The notes beneath the pieces were generated by a model. That model was not told the origin of the DNA and searched no databases. It worked only from the letters and a program-made list of their open reading frames with translations. Shown here piece by piece: positions 44,594 to 54,608 of a stretch of 64,000 nucleotides of DNA (position 1 is the first letter of the stretch; every line of letters starts with the position of its first letter). Position numbers and translations under genes: made by a program. Location: contig CAHJWI010000015.1 of assembly GCA_903642225.1 (NCBI GenBank), forward strand, positions 18,477-82,476, read 5' to 3'. The stretch is from Acidobacteriaceae bacterium. GTDB taxonomy: Bacteria; Acidobacteriota; Terriglobia; Terriglobales; Acidobacteriaceae.

Positions 44594-47500
44594 CTAGTCG
44601 CCGGCAGCGAAGTGGGGTTGCTGTTCGTGAGCATGTTGCTGAAACTCGCGGTCGGCCTCTTCTGTGCCGAAGTACCGGCGGCCGATGCGGTCAAAGAAGA
44701 GATAGACAACGGGTGTGGTGAACAGGGTAAGAACCTGGGACACGATCAGCCCCCCAACGATTGTGATGCCAAGGGGGCGGCGAAGCTCCGACCCTGTGCC
44801 GGAGCCGAGCGCCAGCGGAACTCCACCGAGCAGGGCGGCCATGGTGGTCATCATAATGGGCCGAAAACGCAGCAGGCAGGCCTGGTAGATTGCTTCTTCT
44901 GGGGATTTGCCCTGCTCTCGTTCTGCCTCAAGGGCAAAATCGATCATCATGATGGCGTTCTTTTTCACGATGCCGATCAGCAGGATGATGCCGATAAGCG
45001 CGATGACCGAAAGATTGCTGCCGGTAATCATCAACGCAAGGATGGCACCGACGCCTGCGGACGGCAGGGTGCTCAGAATGGTGATGGGGTGGATGTAGCT
45101 CTCATACAGCACACCTAAAACGATGTACACGGTGATGAGGGCAGCGAGGATGAGGATGGCCTGATTGTCGAGCGACGCTTCGAAGGAAGCGGCAGTACCC
45201 TCAAACTGGGCATTCACACTCAGGGGAACGTTGAGCTGCTTGACGGCAGCATTGACAGCCTTCACCGCATCACCAATGGAAGAACCGGGCGCAAGATTGA
45301 ACGAAAGATTAACCGATGGAAACTGGCCCTGGTGGGAGATGGCCAGGGTGGTGGCCTTCTGCTCAAAATGCGTAAAGGTGCTGAGCGGGACCTGGGTGCC
45401 GTTCGAACTTTTTACGTAGATATTGTCCAGTGCAGAAGGGTTGCGCTGGAACTTGGGCGAGACTTCCAGGATGACGTGGTACTGATTCTGCTGGGTGAAC
45501 ATTGTGGACACCTGGCGCTGGCCGAAGGCGTCGTACAGGGTATCGTCGATGTTCTGCGGTGTGATGCCGAGCCGTGAGGCCGTGTTCCGGTCGATCACCA
45601 AAGAGGCTTGCAGGCCGTCTGTCGTCTGGTCAGTGGCAACGTCGGTGAGCTGGGGCAGGGTACGGAACTTGCGAAGCAGGGTGTCGGACCACTGAATCAG
45701 CTCCGCCTGCGACGCATCTTCCACAGAGAACTGATATTGGGTACGCGCTGTCCGGTTTTCAACCGTCAGGTCCTGCAGCGGTTGCAGGTAGGCCTGAATG
45801 CCTTCCACCTGATTGAGCTTGGGCTGCAGGCGACGAATGACGCCCTCGGCATCGGTCTCGCGCTCTTCCTTGTCCTTCAGGTTGATCTGTATACGACCGG
45901 AGTTGAGGGTGGTATTCGTCGCGTCGATCCCGATAAAGGAGCTGAGCGACTCCACATCGGGGTCTTCCAGAATTTTCTCCGCAAGTGCGGTCTGCTTCTG
46001 CGCCATGGCACCAAAGCTGGTGTCCTGCGCTGTGTCGGTAATGGCAAGCAGAACGCCCGTGTCCTGCACGGGGAAGAAGCCCTTTGGAACGACCATGTAC
46101 AAAAATACAGTGAGTACGAAGGTGGCCAGCGTTACCAGAAGCGTCGCCGTCTGGTGGCGAAGGACAAATCTGACTCCGGTGGCATAGCGAGCGATGACCC
46201 ACTCGAAGAACTCTTCAGACTTCTTGTAGAGCTTGCCCTTCTGGTCGGCGGTGGTGTGCTTCAGCAGCTTGGCCGCCATCATGGGCGTGAGCGTAAGCGA
46301 GACCACAGCGGAAACAAGAATGGTGACGGACAGCGTGACCGCGAACTCGCGAAAAAGACGGCCGACGATATCGCCCATGAAGAGCAGCGGAATCAGCACC
46401 GCGATGAGGGAGATCGTAAGGGAGAGAATGGTAAAGCCGATTTGCTCGGAGCCCATCAGGGCGGCATCAAGCGGGCTATGGCCTTCCTCGAGGTAACGAT
46501 CGATGTTCTCGACCATAACGATGGCATCGTCCACCACAAAGCCGGTCGAGATTGTAAGTGCCATCAGGGACAAGTTATCCAGCGAATACCCCAGCATGTA
46601 CATGACGCCGAAGGTCCCGACAATGGACAGGGGCACGGCGACAGACGGAATGATGGTCGCTCGCCAGGACCGCAGGAACAGAAAGATCACAAGGATGACG
46701 AGGCCGATGGTGAGAAGCAGCTCAAACTCGACGTCTTTGACGGAAGCACGAATGGTGTTGGTGCGATCTGTAAGTACCTGCAGTTTCACCGATGCTGGCA
46801 GCGTTGCCTGCAGCCGTGGAAGGATCGCCTGAATGCGGTCCACAACACCGATGATGTTAGCGCCGGGCTGACGCTGAATATTGACGATGACAGCGGGGTG
46901 AACTTCCGCGGCATCCCCATTCTCCGGCGCGCGCCCCATCCAGGCGGCCTGAAATTCGTTCTCGGCTGCATCAACGGAGTTGGCGATGTCGCGCAGAAAG
47001 ACAGGTGAACCGTTCTTGTAAGCAATGATCACATCGTTGTAGCCTGCGGCAGTCAGGATCTGGTCATTGGCACCAATCGTGTAGGACTGGTGCGCGCCGT
47101 TCAGATTGCCTTTCGCCTGATCCACGTTGGCAGAGGCCAGGGCGGTGCGGACATCCTCAAGCGAAAGGCCGTAACCGGCCAGGGCTGTTGGGTTGGCCTG
47201 GATACGCACACCCGGTTTCTGGCCACCTGCAATGGACACGAGACCGACGCCGGACAGTTGCGAGATCTTCTGCGCAAGCACAGTGTCGGCAAGGTCCTCA
47301 ACCTTGGTGAGTTCGAGCGTGTCGCTCGTAAGAGCAAGCGTCAGGATAGGCGCGTCAGCCGGATTGACCTTGTTGTAAATGGGCGGGTTGGGCAGATCTT
47401 TCGGCAGATAGCTGTTCGCCGCATTGATGGCTGCCTGCACATCCTGCTGAGCCACATCGATGGACTCAGAAAGCGAGAACTGCAGCGTGATGATGCTGCC

Positions 47501-47761
47501 GCCTCCGGAGGAGGTCGATGTCATCTCCGTCAGTCCAGGAATTTGGCCGAACTGGCGCTCGAGCGGACCTGTAACGGCGGAGCTCATCACATCGGGCGAA
47601 GCGCCGGGATAAAAGGTCTGGACCTGGATGGTCGGGTAATCCACCTGTGGCAAGGCAGAAACGGGCAGCTGAAAATATGCGACCGTGCCGGCCAGCAGGA
47701 TCGCCACCATCAGCAGTGCAGTAGCGACCGGGCGAAGAATAAATGGGCGAGATGGGCTCAT
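44594..47761 (-). CDS. RND multidrug efflux pump, MdtB-like
   Basis: 1055 residues, the normal size for this family. Membrane helix 1 is at the N-terminus (RPVATALLMVAILLAGTVAYF), and GFVVDDAIVMVENID is the proton-relay block. The ATG at 47761 is chosen because the longer reading overlaps the adaptor gene and its extra residues have no match. Two different RND pumps after one adaptor is the MdtABC layout, in which the pumps form a mixed trimer. Ten bases separate it from the adaptor gene. Confidence 0.94.
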   Translation of the reverse strand: MSPSRPFILRPVATALLMVAILLAGTVAYFQLPVSALPQVDYPTIQVQTFYPGASPDVMSSAVTGPLERQFGQIPGLTEMTSTSSGGGSIITLQFSLSESIDVAQQDVQAAINAANSYLPKDLPNPPIYNKVNPADAPILTLALTSDTLELTKVEDLADTVLAQKISQLSGVGLVSIAGGQKPGVRIQANPTALAGYGLSLEDVRTALASANVDQAKGNLNGAHQSYTIGANDQILTAAGYNDVIIAYKNGSPVFLRDIANSVDAAENEFQAAWMGRAPENGDAAEVHPAVIVNIQRQPGANIIGVVDRIQAILPRLQATLPASVKLQVLTDRTNTIRASVKDVEFELLLTIGLVILVIFLFLRSWRATIIPSVAVPLSIVGTFGVMYMLGYSLDNLSLMALTISTGFVVDDAIVMVENIDRYLEEGHSPLDAALMGSEQIGFTILSLTISLIAVLIPLLFMGDIVGRLFREFAVTLSVTILVSAVVSLTLTPMMAAKLLKHTTADQKGKLYKKSEEFFEWVIARYATGVRFVLRHQTATLLVTLATFVLTVFLYMVVPKGFFPVQDTGVLLAITDTAQDTSFGAMAQKQTALAEKILEDPDVESLSSFIGIDATNTTLNSGRIQINLKDKEERETDAEGVIRRLQPKLNQVEGIQAYLQPLQDLTVENRTARTQYQFSVEDASQAELIQWSDTLLRKFRTLPQLTDVATDQTTDGLQASLVIDRNTASRLGITPQNIDDTLYDAFGQRQVSTMFTQQNQYHVILEVSPKFQRNPSALDNIYVKSSNGTQVPLSTFTHFEQKATTLAISHQGQFPSVNLSFNLAPGSSIGDAVKAVNAAVKQLNVPLSVNAQFEGTAASFEASLDNQAILILAALITVYIVLGVLYESYIHPITILSTLPSAGVGAILALMITGSNLSVIALIGIILLIGIVKKNAIMMIDFALEAEREQGKSPEEAIYQACLLRFRPIMMTTMAALLGGVPLALGSGTGSELRRPLGITIVGGLIVSQVLTLFTTPVVYLFFDRIGRRYFGTEEADREFQQHAHEQQPHFAAGD

Positions 47762-47771
47762 GGTAGCTGCT

Positions 47772-49448
47772 TCACTGCTGAGATGCCGGTGGCGTTTTGT
47801 GTGTGGGCGGCCCGTCGCGGTCCCCATCCTTGCCGTTGTTGAAGCTGGAACCGGGGTGCCGCGTACTACGCGTGGCGGTGGTATCCCGAGGATTAGGCGG
47901 GGTGCCGGCGGCTGCATTGCCGATAGGGGCACTATTATCTACAACGGCCGCTGGACGGGGCAGAACCTTGCTGCCGTCCTTCAGCTTTTCTTCGCCATCC
48001 GTCACCACACGCTCGCCCGGCTGAACACCGCTATGAATCACAACGACGTTGCCCTGGGTGAGGTCAATCATGATCGGTCGCGTATGTACCGGGTAACTGG
48101 TCTGGCGTGAACCGGCGCCACTGCCTGCACCACCACCGCGGCCGGATCCCCCCGCAGTCGTACCCGCGGCCGTGCCGGTCCCCGTTGTGGGTGTAGTGCC
48201 TGTGCTGCCGGTCGGCGTGCCGGTGTTGTCGGCCACAGGCGGGTTACCCTGGCTGTTTACAGCAGCTGACTTGCCCCCGACAGGTGCCGCCGGAGCAATG
48301 GGATGCTGCATATCGATAACGTAGACATACGAGCCCGAAGAGCCAGTCTGGACGGCTGCAGCAGGGATCGTGACGGCGTTGGTGCGGTTTTCAAGAACCA
48401 AACGAATATTGACGAACTGGTTGGGAAACAGAGCTCCATCTACGTTGTTAAATACAGCCTTGAGCTTGGCTGTGCCCGTGGTCGTATCAATCTGGTTGTC
48501 TACGGTGAGCAGGGCACCCGTGGCGAGCTTGTGGGTATTGGCACGGTCCCATGCCTCGGCCAGCAACTGATGGCCGCCGCGCATCTTTTCAAAGACGGCG
48601 GGCAGCTGATCCTCTGGCAAGGTAAAGATGACGGCGATGGGCTCTACCTGTGTAATGACGACGAGCCCGGTGGTGCTGCTGGCCTGAACCACATTACCTA
48701 TATCCACCTGGCGTAGACCAACAATGCCATTGATGGGCGAGGTGATACGGGTATACGCGACGTTCACGCGGGCGGCCTGAATGGCTGCGCGGTCTGCCTC
48801 GAGCGTTCCAGTAGCCTGACCGGCTGTGGACTCCTGCGCCTGCGCCTGTTCGCGGCTGACGACGCCGGCGGAATAGAGCTGGTTGTAGCGCTGCTGCTGG
48901 GCGGTGGCGTTGGCAGCATTGGCCTGGTCGCGTGTCAGGTTGCCCTGTGCCTGGGCCAGCGCAGCCTGGTAGGGGCGGGGGTCAATCTCAAGAAGCAGCT
49001 GACCCTGGCTCACACGCTGGCCTTCGCGGAAATTGACCCCAACAATCTGGCCATCGACGCGGCTTTTGAGGGTGACTGTGTTGTAAGCCGTAACCGTGCC
49101 GAGGGCCTGAAGAAAGATAGGCACGGCACGCTGCTGGACCGTATCGAACGCGACAGGGACGGGCCGGTTGGCAGCGGCGGCAGCACCCTGTGCCTGCTTC
49201 TGGTCTTCCTTCTTGTTGGTGCGAATGCGGTAGACCACAAACGCAACGACAAGGAGCAAAACGAGCAGAACAAGGCCGATACGAAGCCAGGAGGACTTCT
49301 TTTCAGGCGGGGGTGCCACTGCACCACCGGGGTGCTGCGACGCATCGTCAGGCAGGCCAGTGGAGGCGGGTGAAGCATGTTCAGGAAGAGCGTGGACCTC
49401 GTGCGAGGCAGGGTGATCGTGGTGCTCGCTCGTTACTGGCGATGACAT
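47772..49448 (-). CDS. RND periplasmic adaptor, MdtA-like
   Basis: Membrane fusion protein of 558 residues. Hydrophilic His/Pro-rich start, one membrane anchor (residues 54-73), then the adaptor body: GTVTAYNTVTLKSRVDGQIVGVNFREGQRVSQGQLLLEIDPRPYQAAL (lipoyl-like half), coiled-coil hairpin, and RITSPINGIVGLRQVDIGNVV. Residues 383-452 are a Gly/Thr/Ser/Pro-rich stretch not found in ordinary adaptors. First gene of the efflux operon; an outer membrane TolC is not adjacent, but one lies at 60599-62377. Confidence 0.92.
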   Translation of the reverse strand: MSSPVTSEHHDHPASHEVHALPEHASPASTGLPDDASQHPGGAVAPPPEKKSSWLRIGLVLLVLLLVVAFVVYRIRTNKKEDQKQAQGAAAAANRPVPVAFDTVQQRAVPIFLQALGTVTAYNTVTLKSRVDGQIVGVNFREGQRVSQGQLLLEIDPRPYQAALAQAQGNLTRDQANAANATAQQQRYNQLYSAGVVSREQAQAQESTAGQATGTLEADRAAIQAARVNVAYTRITSPINGIVGLRQVDIGNVVQASSTTGLVVITQVEPIAVIFTLPEDQLPAVFEKMRGGHQLLAEAWDRANTHKLATGALLTVDNQIDTTTGTAKLKAVFNNVDGALFPNQFVNIRLVLENRTNAVTIPAAAVQTGSSGSYVYVIDMQHPIAPAAPVGGKSAAVNSQGNPPVADNTGTPTGSTGTTPTTGTGTAAGTTAGGSGRGGGAGSGAGSRQTSYPVHTRPIMIDLTQGNVVVIHSGVQPGERVVTDGEEKLKDGSKVLPRPAAVVDNSAPIGNAAAGTPPNPRDTTATRSTRHPGSSFNNGKDGDRDGPPTHKTPPASQQ

Positions 49449-49658
49449 GTCTTCAGGAAGCCTTCTGGAAATAAATGGACTGAGCGGCGAACCGGTTCAT
49501 GGGTCACGCCACCTTCAACACTAATAGATGTACGTTTAAGCCGGCAGAGAGTTTCCCGGAGAGAAAGGATTCGTCGAGGTGAATCGTAGTGGTTGATTTG
49601 TGGTGGCATCGCGCTCCTTATAATCCGAAGGACGGGCATACACCGCGCGACAGAAACT

Positions 49659-51176
49659 ATGGCTGAACTGTGGATGAACGAAACGCTGAGCGCTGGGCCG
49701 GTGGAAGGCCCTCCGATTCCGCTATGCGTGGACCTGGACGGCACACTGGTGAAGAGCGACACTCTGCTTGACGCAGTGTTGCTGCTGGCACGGCAACAGC
49801 CCATGACGCCGTTGCGCTGGCCGGAATGGGTGCGCAAGGGCCGGGCAGGCTTTAAGCGGGAGATTACCGACCGGGCCGTGGTGGACGTGGAACACCTGCC
49901 TTACAACCGGCCGCTGCTGGAGTATTTGCGCGAGCAGCATGCGCGCGGGCGGGAGATCTACCTGGCCACGGCCGCAGACATTGCGTTCGCCAAGCAGGTG
50001 GCTGCGCATGTGGGCCTGTTTACCGGCGTGCTGGCCAGCGACGGCACGCACAACCTCGCCGGGAAAAATAAGCTGGCAGCCTTCCAGGCGCGGTTTCCCC
50101 AGGGGTTCAGCTACATCGGCAATGCCATTCCCGACCGGACCCTGCTGCAGGCAAGTCACGAGCCGATGGTGGCCAATCCGCACGGCAAGCTGAAGGCGGC
50201 AATGCGGCAGGATGCGGTGGTACCGCACCGGGAGTTCCTGGATCGCCGTAGCCCGCTGCGGTCGTTTCTGAAGGCAATCCGTGTCCACCAGTGGGCAAAG
50301 AATACCCTCGTGTTTCTGCCGGTGCTGCTGGCACACCAGCGAACAGCCAATGTGTTTGCGGCGGCGGTTGTCGCCTTCTTCTCACTGTCGTTTTGCGCGA
50401 GCGCAACCTACATCATCAATGACCTGCTGGACCTTGAGGCAGACCGGCGGCACCCAAGGAAGCGCCACCGGCCGTTCGCAGCGGGAGATCTGTCACCCAT
50501 TACTGGTGTGGGTGTGGTGGCGTTGTTTTTTGCCATAGCCATTGGGCTGGCCGTCGCGTTGCCACATATTTTTGCGTCCATGCGCGGTTTGGACGGTGTG
50601 CACGAGGTAATGGCTCGGCCATACCGCTTCCTGGAGTGGTTGCTGCTGTATACGGTCACCACGCTGGCATACTCCTTCTACCTGAAGCGGCGTGCGCTGG
50701 TGGATGTTCTGGTCCTGAGCGGCCTATACACGGTGCGGATCCTGGCGGGAAGCGCAGCGACGGAGATCGCCGTATCGGCCTGGCTGGCGGCGTTCTCCAT
50801 CTTCTTCTTCCTGTCGCTCGCATTTGTAAAACGCTTCGCCGAACTGGAGCTAATGGTAAAAAGCGGCAGATCCAAAGCGAGCGGTCGCGGCTATGGCACC
50901 GACGACATGGAGCAACTGCGCAGCTTTGGAACAAGTAGCGCGTTTGCCAGCGTCGTCATTCTAACCATGTACATCAGCGGTCTGGCCGAGGTGCTTTACC
51001 GGCATCATGCGCGGCTATGGCTCTTGGTGCCGGTGCTGCTTCTGTGGCTGTGCCGGGTATGGCTGCTGGCGAGTCGGGGCCTGCTGCACGAAGACCCGGT
51101 AGTGTACGCCATTACAGACCGAACAAGCTGGCTGCTTGGCGCCACCAGCGTGGCCATCGTGTGGTGGGCGCTCTAG
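49659..51176 (+). CDS. HAD-UbiA fusion: DPPR-synthase-like prenyltransferase
   Basis: 505 residues. Residues 20-195 are a HAD phosphatase-like domain: CVDLDGTL (Asp25, Asp27), a YLATAAD block and IGNAIPDR. From residue 205 a UbiA-type membrane enzyme follows: RVHQWAKN, the Asp motif NDLLDLEADRRHPRKRHRP, and LKRRALVDVLVLSGLYTVRILAGSAAT. The second motif set matches mycobacterial 5-phosphoribosyl-1-pyrophosphate:decaprenyl-phosphate transferase (Rv3806c type). Likely transfers a phosphoribosyl group to a prenyl phosphate; the HAD part could remove the 5'-phosphate (inference). Start could also be ATG 49674. Confidence 0.85.
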   Translation: MAELWMNETLSAGPVEGPPIPLCVDLDGTLVKSDTLLDAVLLLARQQPMTPLRWPEWVRKGRAGFKREITDRAVVDVEHLPYNRPLLEYLREQHARGREIYLATAADIAFAKQVAAHVGLFTGVLASDGTHNLAGKNKLAAFQARFPQGFSYIGNAIPDRTLLQASHEPMVANPHGKLKAAMRQDAVVPHREFLDRRSPLRSFLKAIRVHQWAKNTLVFLPVLLAHQRTANVFAAAVVAFFSLSFCASATYIINDLLDLEADRRHPRKRHRPFAAGDLSPITGVGVVALFFAIAIGLAVALPHIFASMRGLDGVHEVMARPYRFLEWLLLYTVTTLAYSFYLKRRALVDVLVLSGLYTVRILAGSAATEIAVSAWLAAFSIFFFLSLAFVKRFAELELMVKSGRSKASGRGYGTDDMEQLRSFGTSSAFASVVILTMYISGLAEVLYRHHARLWLLVPVLLLWLCRVWLLASRGLLHEDPVVYAITDRTSWLLGATSVAIVWWAL

Positions 51177-51201
51177 CGATCAACGTAGACTACAAGGACG
51201 C

Positions 51202-52320
51202 ATGAGCTACGAACTACCCAGCAACATTGACTTTTCCTCGCCCGAGTCCGTGAGCAAAGCATTGGCCGATTTGCAGGCCGCTTTTGCCGATGAGGTTCAG
51301 GCCGCGCACTCTGCAGACGCGCGCGAGCACTTTCGTGTCCGCTGGTTTGGCGACAAGGCCGGGTTGGTGAACCGTGGTGCGGGTGCTTGGATCAAGGCGA
51401 TCCCCTCTGCGGAGAAGCGCGAATTCGGGGCAAAGTTCAATGCGGTGAAGGTCCGGCTCACTGAAGAATTTCAGGCTGCAGGTGCTGCCAGGAGCAGCGC
51501 GACGATGGCTGCATCACTCGACCTGACACTGCCGGGAACGCGGCGCGGGGTCGGCGTAGAGCACCCGCTGACGCGGACGATGCGCGAGATGGTTGCCGTC
51601 TTCGCAGCGCTGGGGTATTCCGTCGCCCTTGGGCCAGAGGTGGAGACGGATTTCTTTAACTTCGAAGCGCTGAATTTTCCGCCGAACCATCCGGCGCGGG
51701 ATACGCAGGACACGCTGGTCATCGCGGACCAGAGCAGCAGGCCGTCGCGCGAGCGATTGCTGATGCGGACGCACACATCCCCGGTGCAGATTCGCAGCAT
51801 GATTGCAGGGCCGCCCCCACTGCGGTTGGTAATTCCAGGCAAGGTACATAGGAACGACGAGAGCGACGCAACGCACTCACCGATCTTTCACCAGGTGGAA
51901 GGGCTATGCGTGGATCGCGGAATTACGTTCAGCGACCTGAAAGGCACGCTGGATCACGCGATGAAGGCCTTCTTCGGGTCGAGTGTCAAGACACGGTTTT
52001 TCCCGTCGTTCTTCCCGTTTACAGAGCCGAGCGCGGACGTGCAGATCAGCTGCCCGTTTTGCGGCGGCGCGGGCTGCCGCAAGTGCAAGCACAGCGGGTG
52101 GATCGAACTGCTTGGGTGCGGCATGGTCGATCCGGCGGTCTTCGCGGCAGTGGATGCTCGGCGCGTAGAAAATGGGTTGGAGCCCGCGTACGACGTATCC
52201 GGCATAAGCGGCTTTGCATTCGGCATGGGTGTCGAGAGAATCGCGATGATGAAGTATGGCGTCGGCGATATAGGACAGTTCTATTCCGGCGACATGCGGT
52301 TCTTACAGCAGTTTGCTTAA
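51202..52320 (+). CDS. pheS: Phenylalanyl-tRNA synthetase alpha subunit
   Basis: Catalytic alpha chain of the alpha2beta2 enzyme. Class II motifs appear as TRTMREMVAVFAALGYSVALGPEVETDFFNFEALNFP, RTHTSPVQIR and HQVEGLCVDRGI, and FSFPFTEPS-like FFPFTEPSADV precedes a Cys cluster, then GFAFGMGVERIAMMKYG. 372 residues is normal. ATG 51202 has AAGGA seven bases upstream. 25 bases after the UbiA gene, 64 bases before pheT. Confidence 0.96.
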   Translation: MSYELPSNIDFSSPESVSKALADLQAAFADEVQAAHSADAREHFRVRWFGDKAGLVNRGAGAWIKAIPSAEKREFGAKFNAVKVRLTEEFQAAGAARSSATMAASLDLTLPGTRRGVGVEHPLTRTMREMVAVFAALGYSVALGPEVETDFFNFEALNFPPNHPARDTQDTLVIADQSSRPSRERLLMRTHTSPVQIRSMIAGPPPLRLVIPGKVHRNDESDATHSPIFHQVEGLCVDRGITFSDLKGTLDHAMKAFFGSSVKTRFFPSFFPFTEPSADVQISCPFCGGAGCRKCKHSGWIELLGCGMVDPAVFAAVDARRVENGLEPAYDVSGISGFAFGMGVERIAMMKYGVGDIGQFYSGDMRFLQQFA

Positions 52321-52384
52321 CAAGGGAGATTTGAGTCTGTTGCTGACTGGCTAACTCGCCGGCCATCTGACTCGCTGTTTCGTT

Positions 52385-54604
52385 ATGAATATTCTGAGTA
52401 AGTGGTTGCGCGAGTACTTGCCCGCGCTGGATGTGGATGATCGGCAGTTAGCCGAGGACCTGACGCTGCGCGGGATTGCAGTGGAGGGTGTGCACGAACT
52501 CCCCGACGGTGGACACCTGTTCGAGATGGACATCACCACCAATCGCGTGGATGCTATGAATCACTACGGCGTCGCACGGGAGGCAGCGGCGATATATGGA
52601 CTACCACTGCTGACGCTTGAAGATTGGCGGGTGGCGAACGTGGAGGCCGGTCCGGTGCCGGTTCCTGATGATGATCTCAGCGTAGGGGAATACTCCCTGC
52701 CGCGTGGGCATACGCTGAGCGGACTTTCGGATGCGAACAAGAAGGTTGCGCCTTCGCAGGCCGACGCTGCCGGACACTCAGTCCGGATTGAGGCGGAGGA
52801 CTTATGCGGTCGCTTTACGGCGCGGGTAGTACGCAGCGTCACTGTTGAGGCCTCGACGGGGCTGGTTGCAGAGCGGTTCGCGGCCCTTGGCCAGAAGTCG
52901 ATCTCGAACGCTGTGGATGCGACGAACTACAACTGGATGGCGATGGGACACCCGACGCATGTCTTCGACCTGGACACGCTCCAAGGTGGCATTGTGGTGC
53001 GACGTGCACACGCGGGAGAGATGCTGCGGCTGCTGGACGGAAGCACCAAGTTGTTGACAATAGACGACTTAGTTATCGCGGACGAGCGCAAAGCTCTGGG
53101 CTTGGCAGGCATTATGGGCGGATGGGATTCCCGCGTAACAGAGGCGACAAAGAACATTCTGGTGGAGGCGGCGTGGTTTTCACCCACGGCAATTCGGGCT
53201 AGTTCCCGGCGCCATGGGCTACATACCGACGCGTCGCACCGGTATGAGCGGGGGGCCGATTTGGGTGCTTGTGCGTCGGCGAACCAACTAGTGACGCGGG
53301 CATTGGAAGTCAGCTGCGGTGGTGTAGCGGATGCCGCATTCACGGATGTCACGGTCGCGGCGTGGGAAAAGAAGACGAGGCAGAGGCCCAGGGTTACTCT
53401 TCGGGTGAGGTATACACAGGAGTTTTTAGGGACCACCATCGAGATTGGCGAAAGCGGTAACGTGTTGCCGGAGGACAAGATAGAGCAATATCTTGAAGCG
53501 CTTGGTTGCCATTTGCGCCCAAGTGTTGATGGTGCGAGGTTTGAGGTCAATTTGCCGAGTTGGCGGCTCGATTTGGAGCGCGAAATCGACCTGGTCGAGG
53601 AGATCGCGCGGGTGTACGGGTACAACCGGTTTGCGGACACGCTGCCGAGCTTTAGCGGAGGCGTGACTGCCCTGCCCTTTGCGGCTGCAGACGCAAAGGT
53701 GCGGGAGGTGCTGCTGGCGCTGGGATACACGGAGGCGCTGGGCAGCACGTTTGCGGGCGAGGCGGATAGTGCGTTGTTCGCGCAAAAGGCTGCCGTAGCG
53801 ATGGGCAATCCGCTAAGTGCAGAGGCGGGGGTGCTGCGGCCATCGCTCTTGCCGGGCGTGGTGGGGATGGTAGAGCAGAACAGTGCGCGCGATGTGCGGG
53901 AGGTGCGGCTGTTCGAGGTCGGCAATGTGTTTTCGGGGTCGACGGAGACGGTGGCGGAGGAGCCTTCGCTGGCGTTGGCGGCGTTTGGCGGTGGGGTAAA
54001 GACGCGGACGATCGCTGCCGCGGATGCGCTGTTCTTTGAGGTGAAGGGTGCGGTGGAGGAGGTGCTGGGGAGGTTTGTGACGCCGGCGCTCCTGTGGAGC
54101 GGTGCAGACCTGCCGGCGTGGGTGGAGCCTGGACGCGGAGCGCGGGTGTCTGCCGGTGGAGTGGTGCTGGCGGTGGTTGGCGAATTGAGTATCGCGGAGC
54201 GCGAAGAGCGCAAGCTTCGTGAGGATGCCGTATTTGCGGAGGTCTACCTGCCAGCGCTGTTTGCGTGTCCGCTGCAACAGCCGAGTGCGGTGGAGCCGTC
54301 CAGATTTCAGGCAGTGGAGCGGGACCTGTCTTTCCTGTTCAGCGATGCGGTTCGATGGGCGGACGTGGTGGCGGCCGTTCGAGGACTGGGCATCGCGGAG
54401 ATGATCTCGCTGGAGCCGGTGGAGATTTATCGTGACGCGAAGGGCAAGAGTGTAGCGGCTGGCGAGTACTCGCTGTTGTTCCGGATGGTATTTCAGTCGG
54501 GCGAGCGGACGCTGACGGAGCAGGAACTGGGCGGGTGGCAGGAGTCGGTGGTTGGGGCGCTGACGGGGATCGGTGGGCGGCACAGGGCTCCGGAGGCGGC
54601 GTAG
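52385..54604 (+). CDS. pheT: Phenylalanyl-tRNA synthetase beta subunit
   Basis: 739 residues: a B1/B5 domain set with the N-terminal WLREYLPALDVDD block, the B3-B4 region (RRHGLHTDASHRYERGADLGA), a B5 domain, the class II-like inactive core and an FDX-anticodon-binding domain at the C-terminus (RFQAVERDLSFLFSDAVRW). Shorter than the usual ~800 because it lacks the N-terminal tRNA-binding EMAP domain at residues 40-150. Pairs with pheS. The spacer holds C/T-rich repeats but no terminator. Confidence 0.93.
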   Translation: MNILSKWLREYLPALDVDDRQLAEDLTLRGIAVEGVHELPDGGHLFEMDITTNRVDAMNHYGVAREAAAIYGLPLLTLEDWRVANVEAGPVPVPDDDLSVGEYSLPRGHTLSGLSDANKKVAPSQADAAGHSVRIEAEDLCGRFTARVVRSVTVEASTGLVAERFAALGQKSISNAVDATNYNWMAMGHPTHVFDLDTLQGGIVVRRAHAGEMLRLLDGSTKLLTIDDLVIADERKALGLAGIMGGWDSRVTEATKNILVEAAWFSPTAIRASSRRHGLHTDASHRYERGADLGACASANQLVTRALEVSCGGVADAAFTDVTVAAWEKKTRQRPRVTLRVRYTQEFLGTTIEIGESGNVLPEDKIEQYLEALGCHLRPSVDGARFEVNLPSWRLDLEREIDLVEEIARVYGYNRFADTLPSFSGGVTALPFAAADAKVREVLLALGYTEALGSTFAGEADSALFAQKAAVAMGNPLSAEAGVLRPSLLPGVVGMVEQNSARDVREVRLFEVGNVFSGSTETVAEEPSLALAAFGGGVKTRTIAAADALFFEVKGAVEEVLGRFVTPALLWSGADLPAWVEPGRGARVSAGGVVLAVVGELSIAEREERKLREDAVFAEVYLPALFACPLQQPSAVEPSRFQAVERDLSFLFSDAVRWADVVAAVRGLGIAEMISLEPVEIYRDAKGKSVAAGEYSLLFRMVFQSGERTLTEQELGGWQESVVGALTGIGGRHRAPEAA

Positions 54605-54608
54605 GAGG

